Shown here: positions 11,721 through 22,863 of the stretch, piece after piece | How the letters are laid out: every line of letters starts with the position of its first letter | Numbering within the stretch: position 1 is the first letter of the stretch | DNA from: Monilinia fructicola | Lineage: Eukaryota; Ascomycota; Leotiomycetes; Helotiales; Sclerotiniaceae | NCBI GenBank assembly: GCA_008692225.1 | Contig: VICG01000016.1 | Span: 620,001 to 684,000, forward strand | DNA length: 64,000 bases | Direction of reading: 5' to 3' | The notes under the pieces: model-generated | Told to the model about the DNA's origin: nothing | Databases searched by the model: none | The model's input: only the letters and a program-made list of their open reading frames with translations | Translations under genes and position numbers: made by a program

Positions 11721-13990
11721 CGTGAGGAGAAAACCCTCCTTCCATTTCGAGTGGATTCATCGGAGTGATCCTGATCTCTTGAGTAAGCCGTGGGCCGTGA
11801 GATCGTTTTAGGAAATCCGAGAATGCAACAAAGTGGGGAGCGACGCAGAGCCAGAACCAGAACTAGAATCGGAGGTGGGGCGCGAGGGGTGGGAATCACG
11901 GACTTGGAAGGGGCGAATCTGATGATCGAGCATGATGATCCACTACTGTACTGCACTTTGAGCACTTAGCTTGCCAGGAAAGAGGGCAGGGAAGAGACTC
12001 AGCGAGAAAAAAGATGTGTCTGGGTGAAGTTTTGACAAGGTCGTGGGTTCAATTGGCGGGTACGAGATATTCTAGAATCCGGTCCAAAATCTACACGATT
12101 GTCCAATGAGATAGGAGAAGAGAGACATACGTCGGTGCCTCCCTAGGACCGAGTGCATCTGGGCATACTACACACATTTATATACGGAGTACCTACACAC
12201 ATACTGTCACACAGAGAGATTCGGAGTAGATGCCAGACAATAAACTGATGTGTGACTCACTCACAGGGAAGGCAAGGCACTCTGCTAATTGCATCCGAAA
12301 CTCCATCCAGGACGTCCAGCTATCTATCTATACTGTGCTTGTATTGATCGTTCCGAAAGAGAGTGTTGTACATCGCATATGGGATATCGCATATCGCATA
12401 TCGCATATCGCACATCCATCGCACATCGTACATACACATCATACACATCGCAGACATCGTACGCAAGCAAGCATATAGCATGATTTATATACCTCGCACA
12501 CGAATATGATATGGTGTTGGGCATGCTTAGATGTAGTTTCGATGTGTTGTACGGTCCCCCGTATGTAACCAGAGAGCCAAAAGTCAAAGAATGGGACAGT
12601 GTTACAGTTGAAGTGATAGAAGTGATGGAAGTGATAAGATTAACCTTGCCTACCATACAATGAATGATACCGTACCATACCATACCACACAACACAACAC
12701 AACACAATACCATACAAATCACGCCTTTGAAACTTGAGGTTGAAAGAAGAATTAAGGTTGAGGATGAGAATGATGCAATTTAGGGCAGAGTTGATATAAT
12801 GTATCGAAAACTCGTACCTAGCCAGGTATTGCTGATGATTCCTTTTTTCATCTTTTTTATATACCCGTGGATCTATCAATGATTTCTATACCCAGTACAG
12901 TCAGTAATTGTCTATTTTCATATATAACTACCTAGGTAGATAGGTAGTAGGTATTTATGATAAGTCTACAACATACCATGCATCATCCACAGTCCAAATG
13001 ATATCATCTCAACATGCAAAGAAAAGCAAAAGAGACAATCTACCTAATACTGTAGCAAAGTTACAACATCCATCAATCTATCGATCGGTATTCCAAGGTT
13101 ATGCAGGTCTTATTCACATTCATAAGGTTGCATACAGTAGTACATACATATCTACCTAGGTAGGTACATATACATACATACATACAAAGTACACTACACG
13201 AGTTAAGGATACCCACCTCCTCAAACCCCGAATCACATAATCCCACACCTTCACGTTGTCATCTGTGAAACATTAAAAGTATTATTCTTATATTATATTT
13301 GCTTTACTATGGTTGTAATGATAATGATAATGATAATGATAATGATAATGATGATGATGATGATGACAATTCTATAATAGTTAAGATTTATCACTATCAC
13401 CATCGCTATCATTATCATCATCACCCTCACCCTCACCCTCATCCATCCATCATTCCATCATTCCAAACCCTCCCTCAGGACCAGAAGCTGGAACCACCAC
13501 GCCATCGCACACACCTTAGCGGTCAACGAAACCTAGACCTGTTGAACGGGAGTCGAGACGCCGCACCGTATCCTCCGAGAGAACCTTAATAGCATAGCGT
13601 GGTGGAGCGGAGTGGAATCCCAAGATACAGTACGGTACTGTACAGCACAGTACCGTTTGGACGTGCGGATGTATAAGGTTCCTGTACTGTACTGTGCTGC
13701 ATCCCAGAGTGGATTCAAAGTCCATGGACCATTGACACGGGACGCCGGGTACTGGATACTGGAGGGGATCCTGGAGGGGTACGGGATAGCAGAAGCAGAA
13801 GCAGAAGCAGAAGCAGAAGCAGAAACTGAAGCAGAAGCAGAATCATTCATGCAGCATCGAGAAAAGAACGCCAGCGGGAAAATCTATTGTATTGCTGTAT
13901 CCATTTCTCCACCTCACCCCGTCACCGATTAGAAAGAACACAGCACTGTACTGTACTGTACTGTACTGTATGGTTGGTACGGAGTATTGT
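11721..13990. other. Gene-free stretch with several microsatellites
   Basis: Contains CGCATAT repeats (about 12374-12410), ACCATACC/ACACA runs (12672-12712), (GATAAT)n and (GATGAT)n at 13318-13368, CATCAC/CCTCAC at 13397-13445, (GCAGAA)n at 13788-13842 and an ACTGT run at 13943-13972. I find no gene. Confidence 0.6.
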
Positions 13991-14129
13991 CCACGGGCAT
14001 GGAGTTCTAGAGTAGTGTGTAGAATTTAATAATTGGATTATACTATGTGCTATATTATATATGTATACTAAACTAATATAATACTATAAGGTTATTTTTA
14101 TATAATAGATGTTAAACTATATTAAATTA

Positions 14130-14355
14130 TAAATATAATATATTTTATTTTATTTTATTTTATTTTATTTTATTTTATTTTATTTTATTTTATTTTATTT
14201 TATTTTATTTTATTTTATTTTATTTTATTTTATTTTTTTATTTTATTTTATTTTATTTTATTTTATTTTATTTTATTTTTTTATTTTATTTTATTTTTAT
14301 TTTATTTTATTTTATTTTATTTTATTTTATTTTATTTTATTTTATTTTATTTTAT
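14130..14355. repeat. (TTTTA)n pentanucleotide array
   Basis: More than 40 copies of TTTTA with a few one-base slips (near 14235, 14278 and 14296), set inside a wider AT-rich stretch (13995-14425). Confidence 0.95.
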
Positions 14356-15111
14356 ATTATACTATATTATATTATATCATATTATATTATTCCATTTCAT
14401 ACTATCTTATACTATTTCGTATTATACACACCCTTGTTCAAACAGTACAGTACAGTACAGTAAAGTACAGTAAAGCATCCCCGGATTATCGCTCTTCTAA
14501 CCCTCTCTCTCTCTCCTGTACCCATCTCCCCAAGTCCTTACTCACTTACCCTACGATGGACCAATTCATCCTTCCCAAAATATACAAAAAAAGAAGTTAT
14601 AATTACTTTAATATTCCTTTTCTCCGATATTCAATAGTCCTTTTTGATTTGTTTTCATTTGGTTTGTTCTTTTTTTTCATCGTAACAATAGATCCTCCTT
14701 TTAATTTTGAATTCTTCGAATGACTAACTGACTACCGAGACCAGACCTCATCATCTCACCATCTCACCATCTCATAACCTCACAAGGTTCCAAGGTTCCC
14801 AGGTTCTAAGGTTCCTAGATTCCCAGGTTCCAAGGTTCAACAAAGAGATTATACTCGAGTAGAAGAGAAAAAAGATCATCCAAGACTTTACTAGAACCAT
14901 ACGGATTCTTTTCCTTTTTATTATGGTAGTATAGTACAGTATATAATAGGAACAAGTACTCCGCAAATAGATCGATCAAAGTAAGCTACGTTCGATATTA
15001 ATTTATATTATATTTTAATTAATGCTACTTTATTTTAGTTTTAGCTTTTAGCCTTAGTTTTTAGATTTATTTTACTTATAATATATATATAATTAATTAG
15101 AATTAATCTTA
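14356..15111. other. Gene-free stretch
   Basis: AT-rich trailing sequence with an ACAGT pentamer run (14443-14470), GGTTCC/AGGTTC repeats (14785-14840) and, from about 14990, a further AT-rich island. No gene is seen. Confidence 0.55.
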
Positions 15112-15180
15112 ATTATAATCTTAAAATTATAATCTTAAAATTATAATCTTAAAATTATAATCTTAAAATTATAATAAAAT
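15112..15180. repeat. 14-bp tandem repeat in an AT island
   Basis: Four exact copies of ATTATAATCTTAAA (15112-15167) and a partial fifth, inside the AT-rich island of roughly 14990-15300. Confidence 0.9.
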
Positions 15181-15769
15181 CTCAAAATTATCATTATAAT
15201 TATAAAATTCAGTTTAATTTAATACTTATAATTACCACTTCTCCTTTTATAACTTACTCACTACTATTAACTATCTAAGTATATATCTTATAATAATATC
15301 ACCTCAACTCTACCTCTCTCTATCCACCTCATCCATTCCATGACCACACTTGATTATCTTCTTCTTACTATATCATCACTCCCGACTCACTTCCTTAACT
15401 TCTCCATTCAATCAATCGATAAGATCTTCCCTCCACCCCCAAACTCAATCCAAACTCAATCCAACCAATAATCCTTTCAACGATCTCCCAAAACTACTGT
15501 ACTGCACTTACTGCACTTACTGCACTGCACCGGACTGTACTCAAATTAACGTCAAACCATAATCCAACCATTCCATTGGATGGTCCATGTTGACGAGGGT
15601 TGAAAGGACGGAGCACCAGGAGTAAAGAAAAGAATGATACCTATCTGGTCATAATCTCACCATGACGGAAAAAAAAGATGAAGCACGCAATATTCTTCTC
15701 TTTCTTGTAATCATATATCATATCATATCATCCATTTATCTATTCAATCTCTCCCCTCGTCTTGTTGTA

Positions 15770-15960
15770 TATTGGACTTCTTTATTTATTCATCTATCTA
15801 TATATCCATCTGTTCGTTTATCTGTTTTTCGTCTATCTGTTCGTCTATCCATCTATTCGTCTATTCATCTATTCGTCTATCCATCTATCCATCTATCCAT
15901 CCATCTATCATCTATCTATCCATTCATCCATCTATCTATCCATCTATTCATCCTCTACAT
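15770..15960. repeat. CTAT/CATC tetranucleotide array
   Basis: Long interrupted array of CTATCCAT and CTATTCGT units. Three overlapping plus-strand frames stay open with Ile-Tyr-Pro-Ser-rich products, typical of a translated microsatellite. Confidence 0.85.
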
Positions 15961-16829
15961 TCAATCTTCATCGTTGGATATACTACTTAGGACCTACCTA
16001 CCCCCCCGTTCATCTACTCGCTACTCACCGTGACATATCATCAAATATCAATATATCAACCATCCAGTCAATTTATTATTGCCAACCGACGAACCCAATT
16101 CTGTTATTCGATCATCATTGCATCCATCTATACTCCGTACAGCATCTCCATCTCCATCTCCATCTCCATCTCCCTCTTGTACTGCACAGTATTAGTTGCA
16201 TCCGTTTAGACCGAGCCTTTCTTGAATTGTGTATCCATCACAAACCTAATACCCATTCATCACATCCCACTCTCCGATTTCGCCAATACTTTAATTAAAT
16301 CAGGGAGCCCTGGAGAGTCATACCGCATCCGCATACCGACCGATATCATTTTTCTTATCAGGACGCATTACATACCAGGGACATAAAAAGTACATATACC
16401 CTTTATAATAAACATCAAGACTACCTGGGACATTTTGAAATCCGTCTATTCCACCTATAAAAATAGAAAAAGAATTTGATCCTTGATTTTATTTCTTTGG
16501 ATCGTTCTTATCATATATCATCATCATCGTCTTCTTCTTCTTCTTCTTCCTCCTCTTCATCATTTTCATATCTCCAACAACCTTACCCAGCTGGACCCAT
16601 CAAGTTCACCATCACGAGAAACATTCACAAGACCGAGATTGAAGAACTACTACTTGTACCCACGAGACAAAGGAGACCAACATATATATTACATTCACCT
16701 ACCTCCTTTTGATCAGCAATCAATATAGAAGATAAAGACTTTCACAACTCTCTTCCTTTGGATATTCCGTAAATCTTAAGGATCGTCTCGATATACCAAA
16801 AGGAAGAACTGATCTTCCTAATCACCATC
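15961..16829. other. Gene-free stretch, probable leader of the Ecl1-like gene
   Basis: It includes (CTCCAT)n at 16145-16175 and a TCT run at 16530-16560. The right half is purine/pyrimidine-biased and lies directly upstream of the Ecl1-like gene, so it may be its promoter and 5' untranslated region. Confidence 0.4.
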
Positions 16830-16997
16830 ATGGTATATCCAACAAGACCATCCATGTCTCGAACGCACACACCGCACCCGTTGTTGCTCTATCCCCAAGA
16901 ACAAGCTCGGAAAAGAATACCGAGAAGACCACCGAGAAGACTACCGAGAAGAAGACACATCACGTACGCAGAAAGTCAGGAAAGGAATATACAGTAG
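16830..16997 (+). other. Long upstream ORF in the leader of the Ecl1-like gene
   Basis: An ATG in a strong context (CACCATCATGG) opens 55 codons ending in TAG at 16995-16997. The product is basic, with Arg-Arg-Pro repeats in its middle. It lies in the same frame as the main start at 17031 and only 33 bases upstream, with no further stop between them. It could be a translated regulatory uORF, or an N-terminal extension reached by stop-codon readthrough or an unseen splice. Confidence 0.55.
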
Positions 16998-17030
16998 CAG
17001 CGGAAAAGAGAAGCAGTCGACCTACAAAAT

Positions 17031-17991
17031 ATGCACAGAAAGACTACCCAAGTGACTGCAAAGGCTGCGAGAAGCAAAGAGAGAGAAGCTCAATCCGTCA
17101 AGGATAACGAGGAAAGCTTTCCACAGTTCTGGTAAGTTTATCTGTCAGATGACGAATCTCCGCATGGGCAACTGAGGGGTGCATATTGGTGGCTGAATTT
17201 GAAACTGACGGATTACTCTAGTATGACTTGCGAAAAGCAATTTACTCCAGCTAACAATACCTTTCTCTACTGCTCCGAACAGTGAGTACATCTATTTTTT
17301 CGGATCCATTTGAACAATCACTAACAAATTTAATAGATGTCGTCTTCATGATCAAGCACCTACATATACTTCTCGATCGAATTCATATGCGACGGCTCCA
17401 AATTCACCACCCTTGACTCCTTTCATGTCAAGTGCCACTTTATATTCTCCAGAAGAGCCTCGGGACATCGTACCTCGACTTTCTCCCACACAATCTCGAC
17501 CCCGGTCATACTTTAACTCATCAACATGTTCAATCGACTATTCTGACTCATACCAAGCACCAAGCACATCCCTCCCGACCTCTCACTTCTATACTTCACA
17601 AGCCGACACACCTTCAACCAGTGCTTTGGACAGCTTGAGAGGACTAGCCACCGCTCTACCTCGAACTCATCACACCCAAGAACCAGAATCCCCACCGACC
17701 ACTGCACTTTCGAGGACCTCCTCTCACGTTTGGAATTATATGCCTTTTACAAGCAAAACCACCACCCCTACACCTCTCCCTACACCCGGAAACTCATACT
17801 CCAACAGCAGCATCAGTCAATCCGCTCGTCGCAGCCGAGAAGATCTATATTCTTTCGGCAGCGGTCAAACATTTACCAGCACTGGAGGCATGGGAATGGA
17901 TCGCCCATTGCCCCCTCGAAGTGGACCTGGTGGCTACGTCCATCGTCCTCGAAGTATCGATTTGGTCACGCCATACACCCCTGGCATATAA
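17031..17991 (+). CDS. Ecl1-type zinc-binding protein (life-span regulatory factor family)
   Basis: I read three exons, 17031-17131, 17222-17281 and 17337-17991, giving 271 residues. Introns have GTAAGT and GTGAGT donors, and the second has a CACTAAC branch point. Joining exons 1-3 creates FCMTCEKQF, then YCSEQCRLHD: the CxxC...YCSexC zinc-like signature of the Ecl1/Ecl2/Ecl3 family (fission-yeast regulators of chronological life span and stress response). The split of this short motif over three exons supports the model. The remaining 200 residues are Ser/Thr/Pro-rich and probably disordered, ending in a PLPPRSGPGG segment. Translation is likely modulated by the 55-codon ORF just upstream. 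The Ecl1 assignment rests on the motif; the biological role here is inferred. Confidence 0.83.
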
Positions 17992-18611
17992 AGTCCAGAT
18001 GATGAGAGATCAGCCCCCACGAGTTTGGCGAGGCTTTTCTTTCACAGATTATTTGATGCATCGATATTGAGCTTTGAAGCATTGGCTCTTCGTGGTATAT
18101 CGATACATATCACGGATGAGGAATGGGAAGGGGGAAGGGGAATGGGATTGGGATGGGATTGGGATGGCATGGCGATTTCGGGATTGGGATTTGCTACGTG
18201 CGCGCGGCGAGCATGATCATGCATCGCTAGCGAGGGAATAATGATGGAGTTAATGATGGGTTTTTCGAAAACAAAAAATTGGGAGGATTCGCTTGATGCA
18301 TTATGGATATGAGGATTGGATGGATGGATGGATGGATGGATAGATGGATAAAATGATGGATGAATATGGATTAGATAGGTTGCGATGGCTTCCATCGCTT
18401 AGTTAATACCAAAAATATATAAATGTGATGCATCCTTTGAATGTCTTGTCGTGCATTGTGCATTGTGCATTGTGCGTTGTAAGTTGTAATTCACCTTCTA
18501 TTGTACATGGTATGTTGTAAATTGTCCATTACGGAATTATTACATCGTGAGATCATACATCTTGATACCCTCCAGGGCTATTCATGGTTGGTTCTTCGAT
18601 ACTAAACACAA

Positions 18612-18678
18612 GTAGGTAGATATCTAGGTAGGTAGGTAGGTAGGTAGGTAATTATTGAGGTTTATTTAGGTATGTATG

Positions 18679-18712
<34 letters not shown>

Positions 18713-18730
18713 TGTATGTATGTATGTATG

Positions 18731-18761
<31 letters not shown>

Positions 18762-18891
18762 TGTATGTAATGTATGTATATAGGTATATATATATATATG
18801 TATATATGTATATATGTATATATGTATATAGGTATATATATATGTATGTATGTATATATGTATATATGTATGTATGTATGTATATATATAT
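18612..18891. repeat. (TAGG)n then (TATG)n/(TA)n tetranucleotide array
   Basis: TAGG repeats (18632-18650) are followed by about 30 TATG units mixed with TATATG and TATA units. Both strands stay open through it (Tyr-Val-Cys-Met and Tyr-Ile-His-Thr repeats) as a consequence of the array. Confidence 0.95.
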
Positions 18892-19182
18892 TTGATATAT
18901 TCACGATATTTTAATTCGGATGATTTAGATATTTTATTTTATTTCGATGGATGGATGGATGGATGGATATCCTATATTTTATCATAGCAATCAGAGGATA
19001 GCAAGCATATTAAAGACATCGTGATTCTCCTTCTCCTTCTCATTACATTGATATCTCCATCGTATGACCTTGTCTCTCCCTCTCCCTCTGCCTCTACTTC
19101 TTCCATCTCCACTCCACTTCTATGAAATGTTGTGGGGAGAGGGGGGAAGGGGGGGAACCCATTTTTGGGTAGGGGTTCTCTT

Positions 19183-19214
19183 GGGGTTTTGGGTTTTGGG
19201 TTTTGGGTTTTGGG
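19183..19214 (+). other. Potential G-quadruplex, GGGTTTT repeats
   Basis: Five G-tracts of three or four spaced by TTTT, followed further along (19298-19326) by GGGG/GGG tracts spaced by TTT or TT. The spacing fits the classical quadruplex rule of at least four G3 tracts with loops of at most seven bases. Confidence 0.6.
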
Positions 19215-19563
19215 CGTTGTTTTTAAAGGAAGGTTGGGAGGGAGTTGAGATTTGGGGTGGAAAGAGAGGCGGGGCGGGGGGCGGGAGGGGAAATCTAGTT
19301 TGGGGTTTGGGGTTGGGTTGGGTTTGGCGGGCAGGAGGGTAGTATAGGAGGAGGAGGATTGGGGAATCTCTATTTAGCGGGGGATGCTGCGCGATGATGG
19401 GATGTTGCGGGATGGGATTTGAGGTTGAGCTTGGGTCATAGTCATGGTTATGATTATGGATGTAGCGATGGGATGGGATGTGATGTGATGTGATATGCCA
19501 TAGTAGACACACAATCGATCGATGGTTGAATGAATAGGATTTACAATTATATTACAAGCTTTA

Positions 19564-19718
19564 TTATCAATATCAATATCAATATCAATATCAATATCAA
19601 TATCAATATCAATATCAATATCAATATCAATATCAATATCAATATCAATATCAATATCAATATCAATATCAATATCAATATCAATATCAATATCAATATC
19701 AATATCAATATCAATATC
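19564..19718. repeat. (ATATCA)n hexanucleotide array
   Basis: About 25 almost perfect hexamer copies. Frames on both strands stay open (Asn-Ile and Ile-Leu dipeptide repeats) because the period is six. Confidence 0.97.
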
Positions 19719-19799
19719 AGCATCATCATCTATTCATCACCTCACCTCACCTCACCTCAAAGAAAATGAAAAACCAGCAAACCAGCTCTTCCCCCTTCC

Positions 19800-19802
<3 letters not shown>

Positions 19803-19846
<44 letters not shown>
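19803..19846. repeat. (CT)n dinucleotide array
   Basis: About 21 CT units, ending at TCGATAATTG. Confidence 0.95.
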
Positions 19847-19849
<3 letters not shown>

Positions 19850-20682
19850 AATTGTTTAGTTAGTAAGTTCTCCTGTACGCAACTCCCACCCACAATGGCA
19901 TTCAAGTTACGATTCCAACCGGAGCTACAGGGAATTACCGAGGGAGTTCGTAGGTGGAAGGAAGGTTGACTGCGACCCAATGATGTGGACGTGGAAGGAA
20001 GTATTGAGATGTTAGGAGGAAAGGGGGATTTTATGGTGAGGTGTTTTGTTCTTTTGCTTACGTTGGGGGAGGAGGTACTGGCCAGTTAGTACATTGCAAG
20101 GGCTTCAGAGGACTTCGAGCTCGAGCTCGAGCTCGATGGGAAGGTATGATGGTCGCAGGTCGGTTTAAGGTGTGGTGAATGGTTTAATCACGAATGCGAC
20201 GCGTCGTCACGTGAAGCGTTGTGTAAGCCGATGTGTGGCCGATGGGTGGATGGCTGTCCCTACGGGACCAAAATTCTGACCTTTCGACAGTCAGTGAATC
20301 TTATGTTAAAAACCTAATTTCACTCACGATCTACCTGTTTTTGTTGCAGAGTTATGCAGAGTTATGCAGGAATCCTTTCATATAGCTTATATAGCTCATA
20401 TACTAAAAAGTGGAAGGACAAGCTAGTATGAACTCTATTATTATGAGAGCTAATCCATTTTTGGAGGCATCACGATCACTTGGACGATCACTTGGACGAT
20501 CACGATCACGATCATAAGCATTATTATTATTATTATTATTGAAGCTATTCAGAGATTCGAAGTTATTGAGTCTATTTGAAGTGTTAACGTTGAAAAAAAG
20601 CGAGAAATAGGGGGGAAAGCGAATGGAAAAAGCAATTTACCCTTTCGAATTCCAATGAAACCATTTTAACTTACCTTTAATA

Positions 20683-20800
20683 TAATAAAAGAATGAAAGA
20701 ATGAAAAAAAATGAAAGAATAAAAGAATAAAAGAATAAAAGAATAAAAGAAAGAATGAAAGAATGAAAGAAAGAATGAAAGAATGAAAGAATGAAGGTAT
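20683..20800. repeat. (GAATGAAA)n / (GAATAAAA)n array
   Basis: Purine-rich, imperfect octamer/nonamer repeats of GAATGAAA and GAATAAAA. Confidence 0.85.
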
Positions 20801-20880
20801 TCAAGAATTAGTATATCGAATATTAAAGCTATTCAACGAATATTGAAGCTATTCAACGAAATTAATCCATTTTAAGCCAA

Positions 20881-21025
20881 CTAACAGATTTTAGACTACT
20901 CACAGATAAACTAATAGATTTTAGGCTTCTTTTAAATAAACTAACAGATTTTAGGCTTCTTTTAATCAAACTAGCAGAATTCTAACTATTTATAGTTAAA
21001 TCAACATAATTTAGACTATATATAT
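20881..21025. repeat. 30-bp tandem repeat, about five degenerate copies
   Basis: Units begin at 20881, 20911, 20941, 20971 and 21001. The consensus starts CTAACAGATTTTAGGCTTCT and ends TTTAAATAAA-like. The period is exactly 30 without indels; units 1-3 are close and units 4-5 diverged. Confidence 0.85.
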
Positions 21026-21449
21026 ATACCCATATATTTATAAAACATGATATTTTCGAAAAAAACGTTGATTCACTGACTTTTTGTAGGAATCTTGGTC
21101 CCGTAGGGTGTAGAGTGGGTTTGAAAGATTTGAGTTGACTTCTGTTGGTCTTGGAGCGATTTGGGTGTTTTTGCTAAGTGTTTTGATTCGGCAACCGATT
21201 TTTCTATCCTTCTACGTGTCGCGTTTTGAGTCTCAAGTTGAAAGGTTTCGTCGAGAGCAAATATATTTGTGCTGTGTTGTGTTGCGTGGATCTCGAAACC
21301 AATATTTTTCACAAAGGTAACTTTATCAGATACTTCCACCAGTGTTCCAAGGGTTTGCATGCTCTCACGTGTTCTGGAGATCATTTGAGACTACCTATTA
21401 CAGGAGTTTGAGGTTGCGAATGAAAATGTCAAAGTACGAGATAAGCACC

Positions 21450-22459
21450 ATGGAGGAATTTGTAACGAATGATGGGGTTACCATTAAATATATCGATACG
21501 GCTTCCAAGGACTCGGAAGAGAAAGACAGTGAAGGAAATCTTGATTCTCGCAAGTGTTATTGATTATTCTGATGCGAGACTCTTGTAGCTAATCAACACA
21601 CAGCTGCACGGCTTCACCGGTTCCTCAGCTGTTTGGCAACGAAATGTTCCCACTTTAGCTGAAAAATACCGAGTTATTGTCCCGGATCTCAGAGGTCATG
21701 GGGAGAGTGGTAAACCGACGCATGGATATCATGTCAGCCGTCTCGCGATGGATTTACAAGAACTCATAGTGCGAATCGGGAATTCATCTGATGGGCAACC
21801 TCTCACATTCCATGCGATTGGCGGTAGTCTTGGGTGCGCTATTCTATGGAGTCACGCGGAATTATTTGGGGCAAGTACGTTTAAGAATGTTATCTTTGTG
21901 GATCAGAGCCCCTTGCAAAATTCAACCTTGGATGGATGGGATAGTCGGTTTTGTAATCGTGGTATGAACAATCCTTGGGCGATTGCTTCGCTTCAGAAGA
22001 CTCTTGAGCTGGCACCAGAACTTGCGCACCGGGGAACCATTGCTGCTTGTTTGGGGTATCGATATGCCCCGCTTAAACATGAGGAGGTGGTTCGCACACA
22101 GAAGGAAAAAGATGATGATGAGGCGTTTTTCTTACGAGAGGCTCTTAAGGGGAATGGGAGATGGTTGGGGAAACTCATGGAAGATCACACGTCCAAGGAT
22201 TGGAGAGATAGTATTAGGGCGTGCTTTTGGGCCTGGGAGTAAGAGTTTGACCAAGGCTTTGGTGGTGGGAAGTAGTAGGAGTGGATGTTTTCCTGCGGGA
22301 GGTGTGATGAAGATTGTAGAGTTTATCAATGGGGAAGAGAAAGATGAGAGCAAGAGGAAGGCAGAGGGAGTAGTAGTAGATTGGGGCGGCCATTGGTGTT
22401 ACTGGGAAGATCCAAAGAGATTCAATGATTTGGTATTGGGGTTTTTGGCACGAAATTGA
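21450..22459 (+). pseudogene. Alpha/beta hydrolase with two frame disruptions
   Basis: The start at 21450 has an excellent context (CACCATGG). Exon 1 encodes TNDGVTIKYIDT, typical of the N-terminus of the family, then an acidic stretch in which the frame must shift by one base (about 21505-21540) to reach EILIL. A GC-AG intron (21550-21603, donor GCAAGT, branch GCTAAT) then gives LILLHGFTGSSAVW and VIVPDLRGHGES, the standard strand-3/oxyanion region. The nucleophile elbow is GGSLG (G-x-S-x-G). A second one-base shift near 22220, inside RA-FGPGS, is needed to continue into VVGSSRSG and GGHWCYWE, which carries the catalytic His. Without it translation stops at 22240-22242. The full protein would be about 300 residues. 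The substrate is unknown. It is either decaying or hit by sequencing indels. Confidence 0.75.
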
Positions 22460-22479
22460 TGGTTCAATTAGGAAATGAT

Positions 22480-22785
22480 GAGCGAGTCTGAGGAAGATAA
22501 TGAGGGAAGTATTGAGTGAATCTGATTATGACGATAAGGGAAGTGACGAGTGAGTCTGAGTATGATAATGAGGGAAGTGTTGAGTGAATTTGAGTATGGC
22601 AATAAGGGAAGTGAAGAGCGAGTCTAAGTATAGCAATAAGGGAAGTGATGAGCAAGTTTGAGTATGGTAATAAGGGAAGTAACAAGCGAGTTTGAGTATG
22701 GTAATAGGAGGAGTGTTGAGTGAATCTGAGTATGGCAATAAGGGAAGTGACGAGCAAGTCTAAGTATGGCAATAAGGGAAGGAAC
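22480..22785. repeat. 34-bp minisatellite, nine tandem copies
   Basis: Nine units of exactly 34 bases (9 x 34 = 306) begin 21 bases after the hydrolase stop codon. Consensus features: GAGTGAATCTGAGTATGG then CAATAAGGGAAGTG and a variable last pair. Units vary by a few substitutions but have no indels. Since 34 is not a multiple of three, any translation rotates frame, so a coding role is unlikely. Confidence 0.93.
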
Positions 22786-22863
22786 ACTAGCGCGTGTTGA
22801 ACCTATAAAATGCCAATGAAAATCCTTTTCTGAACGACAACACTTCAATTCATCGAGGACAAT

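Larger units (their letters stand above)
17992..21449. other. Gene-free, repeat-rich stretch
   Basis: Roughly 3.4 kb between the Ecl1-like gene and the hydrolase. Besides the arrays listed separately it holds GGAT runs (18317-18345, 18948-18966), a GAGCTC run (20118-20142) and a G-rich plus strand at 19130-19350. Open frames are translated repeats or opposite-strand shadows, and no gene is recognised. Confidence 0.55.

Noticed and set aside
13299..13932. Frames with Asp-Asn-Asp and Ala-Glu repeats
   Set aside because: Products of GATAAT and GCAGAA arrays.
15762..16298. 178-codon plus-strand frame rich in Ile, Tyr, Ser, Pro
   Set aside because: It follows the CTAT/CATC microsatellite, and the two other frames are just as open.
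18662..18904. Open frames on both strands across a TATG array
   Set aside because: A direct consequence of the microsatellite.
22464..22787. 107-codon minus-strand frame with repeated hydrophobic units
   Set aside because: It is the 34-bp minisatellite read on the other strand; several frames are open because units lack stops.
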